Below are positions 1 to 7,004 of a DNA stretch of 15,160 nucleotides, piece by piece; the stretch's first letter is position 1, and each line of letters opens with the position of its first letter. The translations under genes were made by a program, and so were the position numbers. The notes beneath the pieces were generated by a model. The model saw only the letters and a program-made list of their open reading frames with translations. It searched no databases and was not told the origin of the DNA. The DNA lies in contig CANGRP010000028.1 of NCBI GenBank assembly GCA_947456005.1, positions 1 through 15,160 on the forward strand. Direction: 5' to 3'. This stretch comes from Caulobacteraceae bacterium. GTDB taxonomy: Bacteria; Pseudomonadota; Alphaproteobacteria; Caulobacterales; Caulobacteraceae.

Positions 1-320
1 TACCCATTCGCGAAAATCACCCCATCCGTTCCGAGCGAGTCCATGTTCGGGGTCGGCACGGCGCCGCCGGCGACGCCGCCGTTCAGGGTGAGATCGTTGA
101 AGCCCATGTCGTCGACCAGGATGAGGATGACATTGGGCTGACGACGGGCCGGCGGGGGATCTGCGGGTCCCTCCAGCCAGGTCACCGGCCGGTTGGGGGC
201 CACGTCCGGCAGGCGGGCCTGGGCGATCAGGCCCAGGACAGTCGAGCGGTTGCTCCAGGCCAGGACGCCGAGGCCCACCAGCAGGAGGGCGACGAGGGCG
301 AGGACTTTCAGGATCTTCAT
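1..320 (-). CDS. Sulfatase family protein, N-terminal part (runs off the left edge)
   Basis: Only about 106 residues are visible. The protein begins MKILKVLALVALLLVGLGV, a short basic start followed by a hydrophobic stretch (about residues 4-22) that is a signal anchor or signal peptide, so the catalytic part should lie in the periplasm. At about residues 82-92 comes PNVILILVDDM, the first sulfatase/alkaline-phosphatase-superfamily strand with the paired Asp residues that bind the divalent metal. TPNMDSLGTDGVIFANGY follows, matching the family's usual 'TPNLDRLAxxGxxFxxxY'. The formylglycine motif (C/S-x-P-x-R) would come just after the window edge, so substrate class and activity cannot be judged. 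The ATG at 320 has an AGGAG ribosome site (333-329) eight bases upstream that overlaps the stop codon of the upstream gene, so the two are probably co-transcribed and translationally coupled. Family assignment is secure; arylsulfatase versus another sulfatase is open. Confidence 0.88.
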   Translation of the reverse strand, partial: MKILKVLALVALLLVGLGVLAWSNRSTVLGLIAQARLPDVAPNRPVTWLEGPADPPPARRQPNVILILVDDMGFNDLTLNGGVAGGAVPTPNMDSLGTDGVIFANG

Positions 321-332
321 CGGGGCGTCTCC

Positions 333-992
333 TCAGGCGGGCTTTCGGGGTGTCAGGCCCTGCTGTTCCAGGCGCCAGCGGAAGGTGTCCATCCGGTCCT
401 GGCCAAAGAAGGGCTCGTTGTTGAAGGCGATCATCGGAACGCCGTAGTGACCAGCGGCGCGCTGCGCGACCTGGTTGTCTTCAATGATGGCATGGAGGCG
501 ATCCGCCTCGCTTTCGACCCGGCTGAAGAGTTCGCTGGGGTCAAGGCCTGCCCGCCTTGCAGCCTCCGCCAGGTGGTCGCCTTCATTCCAGTTGTCGACC
601 TCGCCGCCCCAGATGATGGCGCTCACCTCCCGCAGGAAGGGCAATCCCCGACCCGCCTCCGCCGCCAGAACGCCCAGGCGGGTCAGGCGATGGATGTAGG
701 GCTGTTCGGCCGGATAGGTTCCGGTCGCCATGTCCATGAAGACGGGATCCGGTCGCGGCCAGCGGTAGGGCAGGCCCAGGAACTCCGCCTCACGGCGGGT
801 GTCCATCATCAGGTAGGAGAACCACAGGGGATCGCGGCCCTCGAAGAAGACCGGGGTCCGCACGGCGAGGGGATAGACGGGCCGGACCCGGCAATGGACG
901 TCGTACTCGGTCTCCAGGGCCAGAAGCCTGGGCGTGATCAGGTAGGAATAGGGAGAGCGGAAGGACCAGTAGAGGTCGTATTCGAGAGTCAT
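333..992 (-). CDS. DsbA-family thioredoxin-fold protein, 2-hydroxychromene-2-carboxylate isomerase/kappa-GST type
   Basis: 219 residues, the usual length for the DsbA-like/HCCA isomerase family. It has no signal peptide, so it is predicted to be cytoplasmic. The N-terminus reads YDLYWSFRSPYSYL: a thioredoxin beta strand leading to S-P-Y in place of the CxxC of true DsbA. Ser13 occupies the position of the catalytic Ser of kappa-class glutathione transferases and HCCA isomerases. The cis-proline motif GVP lies at residues 184-186 (HYGVPMIAFNNEPFFGQDR), followed by the typical terminal segment with a GQDR-type turn. A helical insert occupies the middle (about residues 60-170). The likely role is a glutathione-dependent isomerase or transferase; the substrate cannot be read from sequence. 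AGGA at 1004-1001 lies eight bases before the ATG at 992. The sulfatase follows after 12 bases on the same strand. Nothing nearby suggests a naphthalene degradation pathway, so naming it HCCA isomerase proper would be premature. Confidence 0.85.
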   Translation of the reverse strand: MTLEYDLYWSFRSPYSYLITPRLLALETEYDVHCRVRPVYPLAVRTPVFFEGRDPLWFSYLMMDTRREAEFLGLPYRWPRPDPVFMDMATGTYPAEQPYIHRLTRLGVLAAEAGRGLPFLREVSAIIWGGEVDNWNEGDHLAEAARRAGLDPSELFSRVESEADRLHAIIEDNQVAQRAAGHYGVPMIAFNNEPFFGQDRMDTFRWRLEQQGLTPRKPA

Positions 993-1071
993 TCAGGTGA
1001 TCCTGCGAAGCGTTGGCGTGTGGGGTCCGTCCCGCATAGGGTGGAGTCCTGGAACTGGTTTGGGGGTCACA

Positions 1072-1458
1072 ATGCTGGGATTGAGAGTTTTGGTGGGTGT
1101 GCTCGGGCTTCTGGCCCTGTCGATGGCGGCCCGGATCTGGGTGGACCCCGCCGCCGCCGCCGCCCAGATGGGTTTGGTGGTCAACGGGCCCCTGGGACAG
1201 GCGACGCTCAGGGCTGACGTAGCGGGGCTGTTCGCCGGGATCGGGGGCCTGTCCGTGTTCGGCGCCGTCAAAGGCGATGGCCGTTGGCTGCTCGCGCCGC
1301 TTTGCCTTGTGGTCGCTGCCCTGGCCGGTCGGCTGCTGAACCTGGTCCTCGCAGGATTCACCGTGGAGCAGGCGCCGCCGATTCTGGTTGAGATCGTGCT
1401 CGCCCTGATCCTCGGTGCAGCCTTCCGCATCCTGAAACCGCCTGGCAAGGCGGCCTGA
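1072..1458 (+). CDS. Small integral membrane protein, DUF4345-like
   Basis: Starting at the ATG at 1072 gives 128 residues with four predicted hydrophobic helices: about residues 1-22, 47-65, 70-92 and 100-120. A longer in-frame start at 997 would add 25 residues (SVGVWGPSRIGWSPG...) that look like translated leader, not protein, so the later start is preferred. The short loop after helix 1 contains WVDP and an Ala-rich stretch, then MGL and, before helix 2, LRADVAGLFAGIGG. This DP...GL...RAD-x-GL layout matches the DUF4345 family of four-helix inner-membrane proteins of unknown function. A weak promoter-like pair (TTGGCG at 1013-1018, CATAGG at 1035-1040, 16-base spacer) precedes it. The gene is divergent from the DsbA-like gene and convergent with the transglutaminase gene. 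No catalytic residues are recognisable. Confidence 0.68.
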   Translation: MLGLRVLVGVLGLLALSMAARIWVDPAAAAAQMGLVVNGPLGQATLRADVAGLFAGIGGLSVFGAVKGDGRWLLAPLCLVVAALAGRLLNLVLAGFTVEQAPPILVEIVLALILGAAFRILKPPGKAA

Positions 1459-1520
1459 GCGGCAGCGACGGACGCCACCGCACGGATCACGATCTCCTGC
1501 TGCGGTTGACCCATGGCCCA

Positions 1521-1557
1521 GTGTCTCCTTCCCCCTTGGAAAGGGAGAGTGAGATAT
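1521..1557. terminator. Imperfect hairpin between convergent genes, candidate bidirectional terminator or intergenic repeat
   Basis: Between the stop codons of the DUF4345-like gene (1458) and the transglutaminase gene (1592), the arms 1521-1537 and 1541-1557 pair around a GGA loop. The inner stem is CCCTT/AAGGG, then come a C·A mismatch, three pairs, a C·T mismatch, and a further run TCTC/GAGA with G·T and T-A pairs outside. No clear T tract follows on either side, so a classic intrinsic terminator is not certain. The element may instead be a copy of a dispersed intergenic palindrome. The rest of 1459-1591 holds no gene that I can support. Confidence 0.35.
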
Positions 1558-1591
1558 CGGCACGATGAGTGCAACTATTTTGAGGCCGGGA

Positions 1592-2572
1592 CTACTGTTG
1601 CTGTTGCTGCTGGCGCTCCAGGATGAAGGCGCCTGACCCTGGGCGCCGGCGGCCCCCACCTCGCGCGAAGCTCGGACTGGCGAGCCGGATGAACTCGGGC
1701 TCGCCGGTCACGGCGCGGGAACGCCGGACATTGACCCCAACGGCGAGTTGGCTTTCCGCCTCGCCCTTGTAGACGCCGCGGGAGGGCGGGACGTCCGCAT
1801 AATCCCGCCCGATCGCCGCCGAGATGTGCCGCTCACCCGCCAGGGTGTTGTTCGTAGGGTCAAAACCAATCCACCGGGTGGACGGCAGGAACACCTCCAG
1901 CCAGGCATGGGAGGCGTCGGGGTCGGAGCGGTCGCCGCCCTCGCGGTCGGTGAACAGATAGCCGGAGACGTACCTCGCAGGAATGCCCCAGCTCCGGCAG
2001 ATCGTGATCATGACGTGGGCGAAGTCCTGGCAGACGCCGCGCCGCGCCGAGAGGGCGAGGTCAATCGGGCTCTCGGCGTCGGTGACCCCGGGCTCGTAGT
2101 CGAAGGCGTCGTAGATGGTCTCGGAAAGGCGGCGGACCGCTGTCAGGGGATCCCGGTCCTTGAGCCGGTCCAGGGCATGCTCTGAGATAAAGCCCCGCAG
2201 GGCGTCGGTCTCCAAGCAGAACCCCTGGCGCCGGAGGAAGTCAAAGTTCTCTCCGTGGACGCGGTCGCTGCGGAGCCTGTCCCATTCGCCGATGTCGAGG
2301 GCCTCGGGGAGGGGCTCAGGGGGTGAGGTCTCCACAACGGACCGGGCTGTGATGGTGAGCTGGTCGTGTGGCTGGGGCACGTCGAAATGATAGACCGCAT
2401 TCCCGTAGGGGTCGGCGTACGAAAAGACCTGCGACGCCGGGTCGAGCTCCAGGTCGAAGCTGGCCAGACGCTGGCGAGGCGTCTTCTGGGGCTGCATCCA
2501 GACCTCCATGACGCTCTCCCGGACCGGGGCGGCGTAATGGTACCGGGTGACATGTCTGACTTCGAGAAGCAT
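1592..2572 (-). CDS. Transglutaminase-like cysteine protease of the ATP-grasp/alpha-E operon
   Basis: 326 residues from the ATG at 2572, which has AGGA (2582-2579) six bases upstream overlapping the previous gene's stop. An in-frame extension to 2653 lies inside that gene and is rejected. The N-terminus MLLEVRHVTRYHY is the typical beta-rich bacterial transglutaminase N-terminal domain (about residues 1-85). The transglutaminase core follows: RRGVCQDFAHVMI with nucleophile Cys181, DASHAWLEVFLP with His222, and IGFDPTNN with Asp238, a complete Cys-His-Asp triad in the expected order. No signal peptide is seen, so it should be cytoplasmic. Such proteins are predicted to hydrolyse or form amide bonds rather than cross-link like eukaryotic enzymes. 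The C-terminus is odd: a basic Gly/Arg-rich stretch (about 303-312), then six consecutive Gln as the last residues. It is the last gene of a three-gene operon, eight bases after the alpha-E gene. Confidence 0.92.
   Translation of the reverse strand: MLLEVRHVTRYHYAAPVRESVMEVWMQPQKTPRQRLASFDLELDPASQVFSYADPYGNAVYHFDVPQPHDQLTITARSVVETSPPEPLPEALDIGEWDRLRSDRVHGENFDFLRRQGFCLETDALRGFISEHALDRLKDRDPLTAVRRLSETIYDAFDYEPGVTDAESPIDLALSARRGVCQDFAHVMITICRSWGIPARYVSGYLFTDREGGDRSDPDASHAWLEVFLPSTRWIGFDPTNNTLAGERHISAAIGRDYADVPPSRGVYKGEAESQLAVGVNVRRSRAVTGEPEFIRLASPSFARGGGRRRPGSGAFILERQQQQQQ
1595..1612 (-). repeat. CAG/CAA tract coding a six-Gln C-terminal tail
   Basis: The last six sense codons of the transglutaminase gene are CAG CAG CAA CAG CAA CAG, followed directly by TAG. 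It is a short imperfect triplet repeat of 18 bases. Slippage there would change tail length in frame and would not disrupt the enzyme. Confidence 0.9.
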
Positions 2573-2580
2573 GGCGTTTC

Positions 2581-3525
2581 CTAGGCGGGCAGCCGCATTT
2601 CCAGCGAATAGGCGACGAAGGTGTCGTAGATCCCGGCGTGCAGGCGCGCGCACTCCTCAAGGACCGTGGCGACGAGGAGATCCGAGTCCTCTCCTGTCAG
2701 GGTCTCGGCCTCCGCATAGAGAAGCCGCGCCTTAAGGCGGCCGGCGAGGCGCTCAGGGCCTGCCGCGCCGCCGAGATCGACATTCCGGCCAACCCCAGAG
2801 AGGTGGTCCTCGATCCGCGCGGTGGCGAAGCGAAGGGATCGCGGAAAGTCCTCGTCGAACATCAGGAACTGCCGGATCAGCCGCGGCTGGATGTCGGCGG
2901 TGTGCTTTCGCAGGTAGGGTTCCAGGGCGCAGCTCATGCGCAGCAGGGCGGTCATGGCCGCATGCTCCGTGACGGGCCGGCCCAGGCTCCGGCCGAAGCC
3001 GGCCTGGAGAAGGCGGCCGGTCAGCTGGGCCCGCTCAATGAAGACCCCCAGCTGCAGGAAACCCCAGCCCTCCCCATGGCTCATGGTGGCGTCGGCCGCG
3101 CCCTTGAACAGGTGAAGGTCGGCGATGATGTCATGAAGGAACTGGGAGGGGGCGTCCGAGAACTCCCGGTGTGCAGAGGCGCCGGTCACCCTGAGATAGA
3201 TCAGGTTCAGCCGTTCCCAGGTCTCGGTCGTGAGCTGGTCCCGGACCTGCCGGGCGTTCTCCCGGGCCCTGGCCAGCGCCGCAGTCACGGAGTCGCTGTC
3301 CCCGCTCTCCATGGTGATCGCCAGGGCCGCATCCCAGGGCGAGATCTCCTCGGGGTGCTCTCCGTCGGAGACCGCGGAGATGACCATCCGGGCGACCTGG
3401 CCGGAGCTTTCCGTTCTGTCGAGAGTGGCGTTCAGGAGCACGTCCGCCAGACGGCACATGTGCTCGGCACGTTCAACATACCGGCCGATCCAGTAGAGAC
3501 TGTCGGCGACGCGGGCGAGCATCAT
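2581..3525 (-). CDS. Alpha-E domain-containing protein
   Basis: 314 residues, almost entirely alpha-helical and lacking signal peptide or membrane helices. The N-terminus LARVADSLYWIGRYVERAEH (residues 3-22) is the signature of the alpha-E family, with conserved R-x-x-E (Arg15, Glu18) and Glu21. A second conserved acidic site occurs at GWGFLQLGVFIERA (about 153-166, Glu164), and a third helical segment with FPRSLRF at about 227-233. The family is named for these conserved Glu-containing helices. It has no proven enzymatic activity and is nearly always encoded with the circularly permuted ATP-grasp and transglutaminase genes, sometimes fused to them. The ATG at 3525 overlaps the TGA of the upstream gene in a four-base ATGA, implying translational coupling and perhaps a stoichiometric complex. 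The inferred role is a partner or scaffold for the ATP-grasp enzyme, not a demonstrated one. Confidence 0.93.
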   Translation of the reverse strand: MMLARVADSLYWIGRYVERAEHMCRLADVLLNATLDRTESSGQVARMVISAVSDGEHPEEISPWDAALAITMESGDSDSVTAALARARENARQVRDQLTTETWERLNLIYLRVTGASAHREFSDAPSQFLHDIIADLHLFKGAADATMSHGEGWGFLQLGVFIERAQLTGRLLQAGFGRSLGRPVTEHAAMTALLRMSCALEPYLRKHTADIQPRLIRQFLMFDEDFPRSLRFATARIEDHLSGVGRNVDLGGAAGPERLAGRLKARLLYAEAETLTGEDSDLLVATVLEECARLHAGIYDTFVAYSLEMRLPA

Positions 3526-5009
3526 GACCGGGTCTCCGCAGCTTCGGCCTCGCCCAGGACCCAGGTGTCCTTAGAGCCGCCGCCCTGGCTGGAGTTGACC
3601 ACCAGGGAGCCCTTCTTCAGGGCGACCCGCGTCAGGGCCCCCGGCGTGACCCGGATCTTGTCGCCGGAGAGGATAAAGGGTCTCAGGTCCACATGCCGGG
3701 GATCGACGGCGCCGTCGATGAGGCAAGGCGCGGTGGAGAGCTGGATGGTGGGCTGGGCGATGTAGTTGTCGGGATCCGCCTTTAGCGCCTCGGCGAAACG
3801 CTCCCGTTCATCCCGGCTGGCGTGGGGTCCCACCAGCATCCCGTAGCCCCCCGAGGCGCCCACCGCCTTGACCACGAGCTTGTCCAGGTTGGCCAGGACG
3901 TGGGAGAGCTGAGACGGTTCGCGGCAGAGGAAGGTCTCGATGTTCGGGAGAATGGCGTCCTCGCCGAGGTAGTAGCTGATGATCTCCGGAACGTAGGCGT
4001 AGACCGCCTTGTCGTCCGCAACGCCGGTGCCTGGCGCATTGCAGATCACGACGTTCCCGCCCCTGTAGGCGTTGAACAGGCCGGCCACCCCCAGGCTGGA
4101 GTCCCGCCGGAAGGTGAGGGGGTCGATGAAGTCGTCGTCCACCCGCCTGTAGATCACGTCCACCCGGCGAAGGCCCGTCGTGGTGCGCATGTAGACCATG
4201 TTGTCATGGGTCACGAGGTCGCGACCCTCGACCAGGGGAACGCCCATCAGCCGGGCGAGATAGGCGTGCTCGAAGTAGGCCGAGTTGTAGACGCCCGGGG
4301 TCAGCACCACGACCTGCGGGTTTGGCCGCCAGTCAGCCGCCATGCTTCTGAGGGTGGAGAGCAGGAGGTCTGGGTACTGCTCGATCCGCCGCACGCCCGC
4401 CATCCGGAAGGAGCCGGGGAAGGTCCGCTTGGCCGCCTCGCGGTTGGCCAGCATGTACGACACCCCCGAGGGCACCCGGAGATTGTCCTCCAGAACGGCG
4501 AATCCACCGTCCGGCTTGCGGATGAGGTCGCTGCCGCAGACGTTGGCGTAGGCCTGGTGTGGGACAAAGAGGTTCTGCATCTCCCGGCGGTAGGAGGGGG
4601 CGCCCAGCACCAGCTCCCGGGGCAGGACCCCGTCCATCAGGATCTTCTGTTCACTGTAGATGTCGGCCAGGAACATGTTCAGGGCCCGAAGCCGCTGCAC
4701 CAGCCCGGCCTCGATGGTGGCCCATTCCGCGGCGGGAATGATCCGCGGCAGGAGGTCAGTGGGGATGATCCGCTCCGTGGAGCTCTCGGCCCCATAGACC
4801 GTGAAGGTGATGCCCTGGAGCAGGAAGAAGCGCTCCAGCAGCCGCTGCCGCTCGGCCAGGTCCTCGTCGGACAGGGAGGCCACACGCCTCGCCAAAGCGG
4901 CATAGTGCGGACGCACGTCCCCTGCGGGATCGATCATCTCGTCATAGGGCGCCGCCGCAGCCGCGCTTCTATCACCCATAGGCGGTGTTTCAGCCAAAGC
5001 GTATCTCAC
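3522..5009 (-). CDS. Circularly permuted type 2 ATP-grasp protein, predicted peptide/amide ligase
   Basis: 495 residues from a GTG start at 5009. That start is chosen because a near-perfect ribosome site lies six bases upstream (5024-5016). A TTG at 5045 would add 12 residues and an ATG at 4979 would remove 10, and neither has a comparable site. In this numbering, visible family blocks are YGAESSTERIIPTDLLPRII (about 72-91), FAVLEDNLRVPSGVSYML (about 170-187), RVDVIYRRVDDDFIDPL (282-298), VVKAVGASGGYGMLVG (379-394, the ATP-binding Gly-rich part) and VNSSQGGGSKDTWVL (471-485). These are the hallmarks of the circularly permuted ATP-grasp group formerly called DUF404/DUF407. Such enzymes are predicted to activate a carboxylate as acyl phosphate and join it to an amine. 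The substrate is unknown. It is the first gene of the operon with alpha-E and transglutaminase proteins. Confidence 0.93.
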   Translation of the reverse strand: MRYALAETPPMGDRSAAAAAPYDEMIDPAGDVRPHYAALARRVASLSDEDLAERQRLLERFFLLQGITFTVYGAESSTERIIPTDLLPRIIPAAEWATIEAGLVQRLRALNMFLADIYSEQKILMDGVLPRELVLGAPSYRREMQNLFVPHQAYANVCGSDLIRKPDGGFAVLEDNLRVPSGVSYMLANREAAKRTFPGSFRMAGVRRIEQYPDLLLSTLRSMAADWRPNPQVVVLTPGVYNSAYFEHAYLARLMGVPLVEGRDLVTHDNMVYMRTTTGLRRVDVIYRRVDDDFIDPLTFRRDSSLGVAGLFNAYRGGNVVICNAPGTGVADDKAVYAYVPEIISYYLGEDAILPNIETFLCREPSQLSHVLANLDKLVVKAVGASGGYGMLVGPHASRDERERFAEALKADPDNYIAQPTIQLSTAPCLIDGAVDPRHVDLRPFILSGDKIRVTPGALTRVALKKGSLVVNSSQGGGSKDTWVLGEAEAAETRS

Positions 5010-5015
5010 CCGGTG

Positions 5016-5024
5016 CTCCCCTCC
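5016..5024 (-). promoter_or_regulatory. Strong ribosome-binding site deciding a GTG start
   Basis: On the minus strand GGAGGGGAG lies here, followed by CACCGG and then GTG at 5009, an ideal six-base spacing. The match is much better than anything before the in-frame TTG (5045) or ATG (4979), so translation of the ATP-grasp gene most likely starts at the GTG. Confidence 0.6.
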
Positions 5025-5166
5025 GTTCGGATACGAAGGGGACAAGCCTAGAAAACCTGCGTCCTGAATAGAGCGCTCAGGCCGGCTTGGCGACCACCTG
5101 ACTCCTGGGCGCCGGCTTTAAGGGCGCCTGCCCGAGAAATGGGCGGAACTGTCTCCGCCTCTGCGG

Positions 5167-5196
5167 GTGACACGGATGGCGGGGCCGGGCTATCTG
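5167..5196 (+). promoter_or_regulatory. Candidate sigma-70 type promoter for tamA
   Basis: GTGACA (5167-5172) matches the TTGACA -35 box at five of six bases. TATCTG (5191-5196) is a weak -10 box after an 18-base spacer. Transcription would start near 5203, giving a leader of about 17 bases before the GTG at 5220. The call is tentative because the -10 box is poor. Confidence 0.3.
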
Positions 5197-5219
5197 ACTC
5201 CCCTGACTGGAGATGACGC

Positions 5220-7004
5220 GTGACGGGGTCGCGACTGTTCTTGGCGGGGCTGACCGGGCTCGCGCTACTGACGGCCCATCCTGCCCTGGCGGCTCCGCAA
5301 CTGCGCGCTCAGGTCCGGGGCGACCTTCCCGCCGATCTCCGGACCCGGATCGAGACGGCCGTTGGCGCGTCCGAACGCCCATCGCGAAATCGCTTTGACG
5401 CCCGGCAGAGGGCCAATGTGGCGGCAGAAGAAGCTTCGGCCGTCCTGCGCTCCGAGGGCTACTACGCCTTTCGCGTCCAGCCCGGGGTCTCGGAAGCGGT
5501 CATTGCCGAACCTTTCGTCGAGGTCACGCCAGGCCCGCGGTTCCGGATCTCCGATGTCAGGATCGAATGGATTGACCCCGCGCCGGTCGCCTCGATCCAG
5601 GCGCTGGGGACCGGGCGGCTTCAGATCGCCCCTGGCCAGCCCGCCCGGGCGATCGATGTCGTCTCGGCGGAGGCGAGGGTCCTCTCGGCAATCCAGAAGG
5701 AGGGATACGCCGACGCCTTCATCGGCCCGCGGGAGGTGATTGTCGATCACGCGGACCAGACCCTTCGCCCGACCTTCAGGATCAGCGCGGGACTGCCCGT
5801 CCGCCTCGACTCCCTCAGGGTCGAGACTGAGGGACGCACGCGGCCTGACTGGCTGAAGGGTCTTACGCCCTGGACTTCGGGCGGGGCCTACAATCCAGAC
5901 TCCATCGCCAACCTCGAGAAGAGCCTGGTGGAGACCGGGGCCTACGACCAGGTCACAGTCGCCCTCGCGCCGCTCGAAGAGGTCCCCGAGGGCGGGTTGA
6001 GGCCGGTGGTGGTGACCCTCACGGACCGCAAGCCCCATCGGTTGGAGGCGGGCGCCAGTTTCGCCAGCAGCGAGGGCCTGGGCGCCGACATGCGCTGGAC
6101 GCACTTCAATCGGTTCGGGTTGGCGGACACCAGTGCGGTGCTCGGCCGGGTGTCCACCGTGGACAGTCGTCTGGGGGTCGAGGTCACCCTGCCACATTGG
6201 GGACGCCTGAGGCAGTCGCTCAATGGGTACACCGCCGCCTTCCGGCGCGAGACGTCCGCCTATGACGAGACCGGGATTGAAGTGCGCGTCGATGTTCAGC
6301 GAAAGCGGTCAGAGGTCGCCTATGTCACGGTTGGCGCGGCTCTCGACTACACCCAGACCGAAGAGAAATCGGCGTCCGCCTCCGCACTTTTGCAGCGTGA
6401 GCAGGTGGTGGGTTCCCTGCTGGGCGCCCTGGCCATTGATGAGACAGACGACGTCCTGGATCCCAGGTCAGGCTGGCGGGTCGACGTCCGCGCCGAGCCC
6501 ACGCTCCTGACCGGTTCCGTGACCCTGAGCTATGTCAAAGCCTCGCTCCAGGGGTCCGCCTACCTGCCTCTGGACGGCGACCGGCGAACGGTCCTGGCGG
6601 GCCGGGCCAAGGCGGGGTCCATCCTCGGCGGGACCCTTGGCGGCGTGCCGGCCTCCCGGCGGTTCTACGCCGGAGGCGGTGGATCGGTCCGGGGCTATGT
6701 CTTCCAGGGCATAGGACCCCACCTCTCGGACAATACGCCGGTCGGGGGTCTGTCCCTGGTGGAGCTCTCTGGGGAGGTTCGGCATCGTCTGTCTGATCAA
6801 TGGGGCGTGGTCGCCTTCCTGGATGCGGGTTCAGTCGGCGTCTCGCAGGAGCCCGCCTTTGACACCCTCGACCTCGGCGTTGGGCTGGGCGTTCGCTACA
6901 ATCTCGGCTTTGGTCCCATCCGGTTCGACCTGGCCGTCCCCCTGAACCGGCGATCCGACGACCCCAGCTACCAGGTCTACATCAGCATCGGGCAGAGCTT
7001 TTGA
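5220..7004 (+). CDS. tamA: TamA, Omp85-family outer membrane assembly factor
   Basis: 594 residues, similar to TamA of other proteobacteria (about 580). It starts at GTG 5220 with GGAG (5209-5212) seven bases upstream. The first 24 residues form a signal peptide (basic start, hydrophobic LFLAGLTGLALLTA, cleavage after ALA). About residues 25-215 form the periplasmic POTRA region, seen as repeated blocks such as VTPGPRFRISDVRI and RPTFRISAGLPVRLDSLRV. About residues 275-594 form the 16-strand Bac_surface_Ag beta barrel. The lid-loop motif V-R-G-Y stands at residues 490-493 after a Gly run (485-488). The protein ends YQVYISIGQSF, a typical outer-membrane beta signal with terminal Phe. The next gene, tamB, overlaps it by four bases. 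TamA inserts or assembles a subset of outer-membrane proteins with TamB and, by more recent work on the family, may take part in lipid transport to the outer membrane. Confidence 0.93.
   Translation: MTGSRLFLAGLTGLALLTAHPALAAPQLRAQVRGDLPADLRTRIETAVGASERPSRNRFDARQRANVAAEEASAVLRSEGYYAFRVQPGVSEAVIAEPFVEVTPGPRFRISDVRIEWIDPAPVASIQALGTGRLQIAPGQPARAIDVVSAEARVLSAIQKEGYADAFIGPREVIVDHADQTLRPTFRISAGLPVRLDSLRVETEGRTRPDWLKGLTPWTSGGAYNPDSIANLEKSLVETGAYDQVTVALAPLEEVPEGGLRPVVVTLTDRKPHRLEAGASFASSEGLGADMRWTHFNRFGLADTSAVLGRVSTVDSRLGVEVTLPHWGRLRQSLNGYTAAFRRETSAYDETGIEVRVDVQRKRSEVAYVTVGAALDYTQTEEKSASASALLQREQVVGSLLGALAIDETDDVLDPRSGWRVDVRAEPTLLTGSVTLSYVKASLQGSAYLPLDGDRRTVLAGRAKAGSILGGTLGGVPASRRFYAGGGGSVRGYVFQGIGPHLSDNTPVGGLSLVELSGEVRHRLSDQWGVVAFLDAGSVGVSQEPAFDTLDLGVGLGVRYNLGFGPIRFDLAVPLNRRSDDPSYQVYISIGQSF

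Noticed and set aside
447..1217. 256-residue open frame on the plus strand across the DsbA-like gene
   Set aside because: It runs antisense to a well-supported gene and into the DUF4345 gene in another frame; it has no family features.
2638..3765. 375-residue open frame on the plus strand opposite the alpha-E gene
   Set aside because: It is a shadow of the alpha-E and ATP-grasp genes; no domain or ribosome site is seen.
3822..5051. 409-residue open frame on the plus strand opposite the ATP-grasp gene
   Set aside because: It is a GC-driven antisense frame. Its protein is rich in Gly, Val, His and Arg without domains, while the minus-strand frame carries clear ATP-grasp motifs.
5107..5129. 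Two GGCGCC copies (5108-5113, 5123-5128) that could pair as a hairpin in the divergent gap between the ATP-grasp gene and tamA
   Set aside because: GGCGCC is itself palindromic and common in GC-rich DNA, and pairing stops after one wobble pair outside, so chance is as likely as an operator or terminator.
5213..5398. ATG-initiated 61-residue frame beginning seven bases before tamA
   Set aside because: The tamA frame from the GTG at 5220 gives a proper signal peptide. The 61-residue frame is Arg/Pro rich and overlaps tamA entirely.
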